This document shows, one piece after another, positions 16,984-19,027 of a stretch of DNA of 19,027 nt. Within the stretch, counting starts at the first letter, position 1, and every line of letters starts with the position of its first letter. The position numbers and the translations under genes are program-made. The notes under the pieces were generated by a model. That model made no database searches. It saw only the letters and a program-made list of their open reading frames with translations, and had not been told where the DNA came from. This DNA comes from Saprospiraceae bacterium (GTDB taxonomy: Bacteria; Bacteroidota; Bacteroidia; Chitinophagales; Saprospiraceae): positions 1-19,027 of the forward strand of contig JADKCF010000036.1 of NCBI GenBank assembly GCA_016714765.1, given 5' to 3'.

Positions 16984-17082
16984 ATTTTGCAGCCAAATCA
17001 TAATAAAATTTGCATATTAGGCTGTAAATATTAAGACATACAGCCAAAAGTATAAAAATATTCAATAAATTGGCTGCAAAAT
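16984..17082. promoter_or_regulatory. Nested array of four TTGGCTG(C/T)AAA sites (operator-like)
   Basis: Site 1 (16984-16996, ATTTTGCAGCCAA) and site 4 (17070-17082, TTGGCTGCAAAAT) are a perfect 13-base inverted repeat. Inside them site 2 (17017-17029, TTAGGCTGTAAAT) and site 3 (17038-17050, ATACAGCCAAAAG) form a second inverted pair, sharing GGCTGTA/TACAGCC. Orientation is - + - +, consensus TTGGCTGYAAA. The rightmost site ends on the first possible ATG of the ATPase fragment, so a bound protein would cover the start. This resembles an autoregulatory operator; the binding protein is unknown. Confidence 0.6.
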
Positions 17083-17131
17083 GTCCTTTGATTGGCCAAA
17101 TATGATTAAATTTGTTCTAAAATATCATTTG

Positions 17132-17284
17132 ATGGCTGGTACAAATTTAATTGGTAGAGAAAAAGAGCGACAAAATCTCTCTAAATTTTTGAAAAGTACT
17201 TTTGTTATTTTGCCCGAATCTATAGGGACTGAACCGGTTACAAAGCAAGAAAGATACAATTATCCATTTTTTAAAAGTATATAG
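17132..17284 (+). pseudogene. Truncated N-terminus of an AAA-family ATPase (archaeal-type ATPase, DUF234-like)
   Basis: The reading frame gives MAGTNLIGREKERQNLSKFLKS, the typical beginning of Bacteroidota ATPases of the ATPase_2/DUF234 group (IGREKE, where a Walker A GRRRVGKT should follow about ten residues later). Instead the frame runs into an unrelated-looking tail (TFVILPESIGTEPV...) and stops after 50 residues. No Walker A or B motif is present, so this is the stump of a deleted gene. A longer in-frame start at 17081 exists but it lies inside the operator-like array; the ATG at 17132 fits the family start better. Full-length relatives have about 380 or more residues. Confidence 0.5.
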
Positions 17285-17301
17285 ATAAAAAATAACTGAA
17301 A

Positions 17302-17703
17302 TCATTTATCCATTATCCATTCAAGTAAACAACTTGAATGTAGATCATATTTACAAAGTGCGGTATTCTGACTAGAATTTATAAGTACTAACACCTGAAT
17401 ATATCCAATTTCATTTTCAATTAATTCGGACAATTTTGATATCCATATTTTTTTAGTATCAAAATTGTAAGAATAATTTAGTGTGTCCTTAATCCTTCCC
17501 TGCTCATAATATACATTACCTGTTTCTGTAAATTCTATTGTAAAATTTAATGAGTCCAATTGTTGTGTTAAGTTACATTTGTTTGAAACCTCGAGCACAT
17601 TCCACTTGCCTAGAAGTGGAAAGTTTTCTAATTTTTCACTTTCACAAGATGAGAAACTCAAGATTATCGTCGAGATAAAAACTAAATAAATAAATGTTTT
17701 CAT
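17302..17703 (-). CDS. Lipocalin-like lipoprotein, hypothetical
   Basis: 133 residues. MKTFIYLVFISTIILSFSSC is a lipoprotein signal peptide with Cys20 as lipid anchor (Phe at -3 is slightly unusual but seen in Bacteroidota). The mature start LLGKWNVLEV resembles the first strand of lipocalin-like domains (GxW motif), followed by alternating beta strands (FTIEFTETGNVYYEQG, TLNYSYNFDTKKIWIS). Two more cysteines near the end (CKYDLHSSC) could form a disulfide. Function unknown; envelope location is inferred. It lies downstream of the tandem secreted-protein genes on the same strand, 121 bp away, and could be part of the same unit. Confidence 0.65.
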   Translation of the reverse strand: MKTFIYLVFISTIILSFSSCESEKLENFPLLGKWNVLEVSNKCNLTQQLDSLNFTIEFTETGNVYYEQGRIKDTLNYSYNFDTKKIWISKLSELIENEIGYIQVLVLINSSQNTALCKYDLHSSCLLEWIMDK

Positions 17704-17824
17704 TGTAAAGAATTTAATAAATTACTTGATTAATTTTATGGTATAATTGAACTTACTATTTGTATTGCATCATCATCCCGATAACAAATATAAAACGATA
17801 TATCGATAATGGGTTTCTCATGAA

Positions 17825-18625
17825 TTAATTATTTTTATATTTTAATGATTTCTGATTCTTCTTCTCTCTTGAAATCCTACTCATTTTACTTATAAATGGC
17901 TCTCCACCGTCAAAGGCCTTCAAGTAATATTCTTTGGGCTTTAAGTCCTGATTTAGTTTAAAATAATATTTAATAAACTCATTGGCTTCTTTAATGCATG
18001 TTGTGTCACTTTTACATTGATTTCTACTAAAATCTTGGTACAAATTTTTAGCCATTCGCATCGTTTTCTCTTCATCTAAATCATTGTCAGCCAGGATAAT
18101 AGGTAGCACCTCAGTAAGGCGATAGTTTTTGTAAAGAAATACCATATAAGGTTGATTTTTAATAGGATAGGGTTCAAAAATGCTACCATCTTTATATCTA
18201 TCTTCGGCATATATCCTATTCACCATTTGATGCTGTCCACAATAGTTTTTACAACTTTCTCTATCATAACAATAATAAGTTCTCATGATCTGGTGCCAGG
18301 TAGAGTCCAAATCTCTCGAGTTTGGTTTATTAAAAACGTCAAGCCAATTAGTCACCATCCCAATAACTTCTTTTTTAGGAGCTGTGTGTATTTTTTGATT
18401 TAATAGGCTAATAAAAGTACTATCATTTTTCATTCGATAGTTTTTTCTTGTTTTTTCCAAAATTGCCATCAGGTTAATTGGGTTAAAATCTGGTGAATTT
18501 CGATATTCTTTTATTTTATTCTTAAGAATACTATCTAATTTTAGGTCTCTTTCTTGACCTTTTAAGGATGATATCGAAGAATAAACAATCAAAAAAACTA
18601 AAAATATATTAATTTTTGACATCAT
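17825..18625 (-). CDS. Secreted protein of unknown family, tandem copy A
   Basis: 266 residues. Start ATG at 18625 (a second ATG follows directly); MSKINIFLVFLIVYSSISSLKG is a signal peptide ending near QE, so the protein is exported. The mature part is helical and charged, with six cysteines in two groups (CYDRESCKNYC; NQCKSDTTC) that suggest disulfides. The C-terminus is very basic (ISREKKNQKSLKYKNN). I recognise no family. Its last 88 or so residues are nearly identical to those of the next gene upstream on the same strand, so this is one member of a tandem paralogue set. Base composition is more AT-rich than the core genes, compatible with accessory DNA. Confidence 0.7.
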   Translation of the reverse strand: MMSKINIFLVFLIVYSSISSLKGQERDLKLDSILKNKIKEYRNSPDFNPINLMAILEKTRKNYRMKNDSTFISLLNQKIHTAPKKEVIGMVTNWLDVFNKPNSRDLDSTWHQIMRTYYCYDRESCKNYCGQHQMVNRIYAEDRYKDGSIFEPYPIKNQPYMVFLYKNYRLTEVLPIILADNDLDEEKTMRMAKNLYQDFSRNQCKSDTTCIKEANEFIKYYFKLNQDLKPKEYYLKAFDGGEPFISKMSRISREKKNQKSLKYKNN

Positions 18626-18632
18626 TCAATTT

Positions 18633-18758
18633 TTATATCGTTAAAAATACTGGAATCCATTTGCCACTAACTTTAATTGAAGTAGATACAAGAGTTGCCA
18701 AATTGTATAATTCAGAAATTCCATCATCATTAAAAATAATAGTTAAGCTAAAATTCAT
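18633..18758 (-). CDS. Small ORF of 41 residues between the tandem copies
   Basis: An ATG at 18758, three bases after the stop of copy B, opens a 41-residue frame (begins MNFSLTIIFNDDGISELYN, ends VSGKWIPVFLTI) that stops 7 bases before the ATG of copy A. The tight fit and coding-like residues suggest a real small gene or the remnant of one. No homologue comes to mind, and nothing similar follows copy A, where the repeat homology ends at the same TCATGA. Confidence 0.35.
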   Translation of the reverse strand: MNFSLTIIFNDDGISELYNLATLVSTSIKVSGKWIPVFLTI

Positions 18759-18761
18759 GAG

Positions 18762-19027
18762 TTAATTTTTTTTATAGTTTAATGATTTCTGATTCTTCTT
18801 CTCTCTTGAAATCCTACTCATTTTACTTAAAAATGGCACTCCACCTTCAAAGGCCTTCAAGTAATATTCTTTGGGTTTTAAGTCCTGATTTAGTTTAAAA
18901 TAATATTTAATAAACTCATTGGCTTCTTTAATGCATGTTGTGTCACTTTTACATTGATTTCTACTAAAATCTTGGTACAAATTTTTAGCCATTCGCATCG
19001 TTTTCTCTTCATCTAAATCATTGTCGG
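18762..19027 (-). CDS. Secreted protein of unknown family, tandem copy B, C-terminal part; 5' end off the window
   Basis: The frame is open to the right edge of the window; the Met at 18998 is internal, since the same residues (DEEKTMRMAK) are internal in copy A. The visible 88 residues differ from copy A at only a few places (FEGG for FDGG, VPFLS for EPFIS, NYKKN for KYKNN). The gene is therefore expected to continue about 530 bases to a signal peptide. It is the upstream member of the tandem set. Confidence 0.7.
   Translation of the reverse strand, partial: DNDLDEEKTMRMAKNLYQDFSRNQCKSDTTCIKEANEFIKYYFKLNQDLKPKEYYLKAFEGGVPFLSKMSRISREKKNQKSLNYKKN

Larger units (their letters stand above)
17818..19027. 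repeat. Tandem duplication: 17818-18090 and 18755-19027
   Basis: Two 273-base segments match at a constant offset of 937 with no gaps and about eight differences (about 97%). The left boundary in both is TCATGA, just past the stop codons of copies A and B; the right boundary lies outside the window for copy B. The 937-base unit corresponds to one full gene plus the spacer, as expected of a tandem array. The entry covers from the start of the first to the end of the second. Confidence 0.9.

Noticed and set aside
17796..17805. CGATATATCG palindrome upstream of the lipoprotein gene
   Set aside because: A 10-base AT-rich palindrome is expected by chance here, and no second copy or promoter geometry supports a regulatory role.

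Overview
The window looks like a chromosomal segment of a Bacteroidota bacterium, perhaps from the Saprospiraceae/Sphingobacteriia side. The evidence is AT-rich DNA, a PorX-type response regulator with a PglZ domain (a regulator of the type IX secretion system known only from Bacteroidota), TAnnTTTG-type promoter -7 boxes, weak or absent Shine-Dalgarno sequences, and lipoproteins with Bacteroidota-style signal peptides. The exact genus is inference.

Layout. (1) 1-2341, + strand: the tail of a surface-polysaccharide glycosyltransferase locus. A GT4 enzyme enters from the left edge, and a second GT4 gene overlaps it at the stop/start. The second gene is broken near its C-terminus by frameshifts. 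A second fragment of the same C-terminal motif follows, then a badly decayed IS3-family transposase on the minus strand and two long G runs. (2) 2342-7998, minus strand: a secreted endonuclease/exonuclease/phosphatase-fold protein (sphingomyelinase-like), a tightly coupled pair (LpxH-like metallophosphoesterase followed by a glycosyltransferase-like protein, 35-bp overlap), and a large Pit-type phosphate permease with a PhoU-like C-terminal domain. (3) 8232-10217, +: a YgiQ-family radical SAM protein, divergent from the permease and probably leaderless. (4) 10301-15215, minus: a glycoside hydrolase family 32 lipoprotein, and upstream of it an apparent operon porX-cysE-cysM. porX to cysE is 11 bp apart and cysE overlaps cysM by 13 bp. 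(5) 15320-16522, +: an HD-domain phosphohydrolase of the SAMHD1/COG1078 type, divergent from porX and also probably leaderless. (6) 16523-19027: an accessory, low-density region. It holds a decayed coding trace, a striking nested array of four TTGGCTG(C/T)AAA sites in front of a truncated AAA-ATPase N-terminus, a lipocalin-like lipoprotein, and two nearly identical tandem copies (about 97% over 273 bp) of an unrecognised secreted protein, the second running off the right edge.

How the genes fit together. The core genes (phosphate uptake, cysteine synthesis from serine, a nucleotide phosphohydrolase, YgiQ, envelope-lipid type enzymes) are ordinary housekeeping. The PorX operon links a secretion regulator physically to cysteine biosynthesis. 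The two ends of the window are where genome turnover is visible: IS relics, a broken glycosyltransferase, a truncated ATPase with an intact operator-like array, and a recent tandem duplication. I did not find a clear CRISPR array, rRNA or tRNA, and I do not claim a complete new defence system. The best candidates for something undescribed are the nested operator array and the tandem secreted-protein family.
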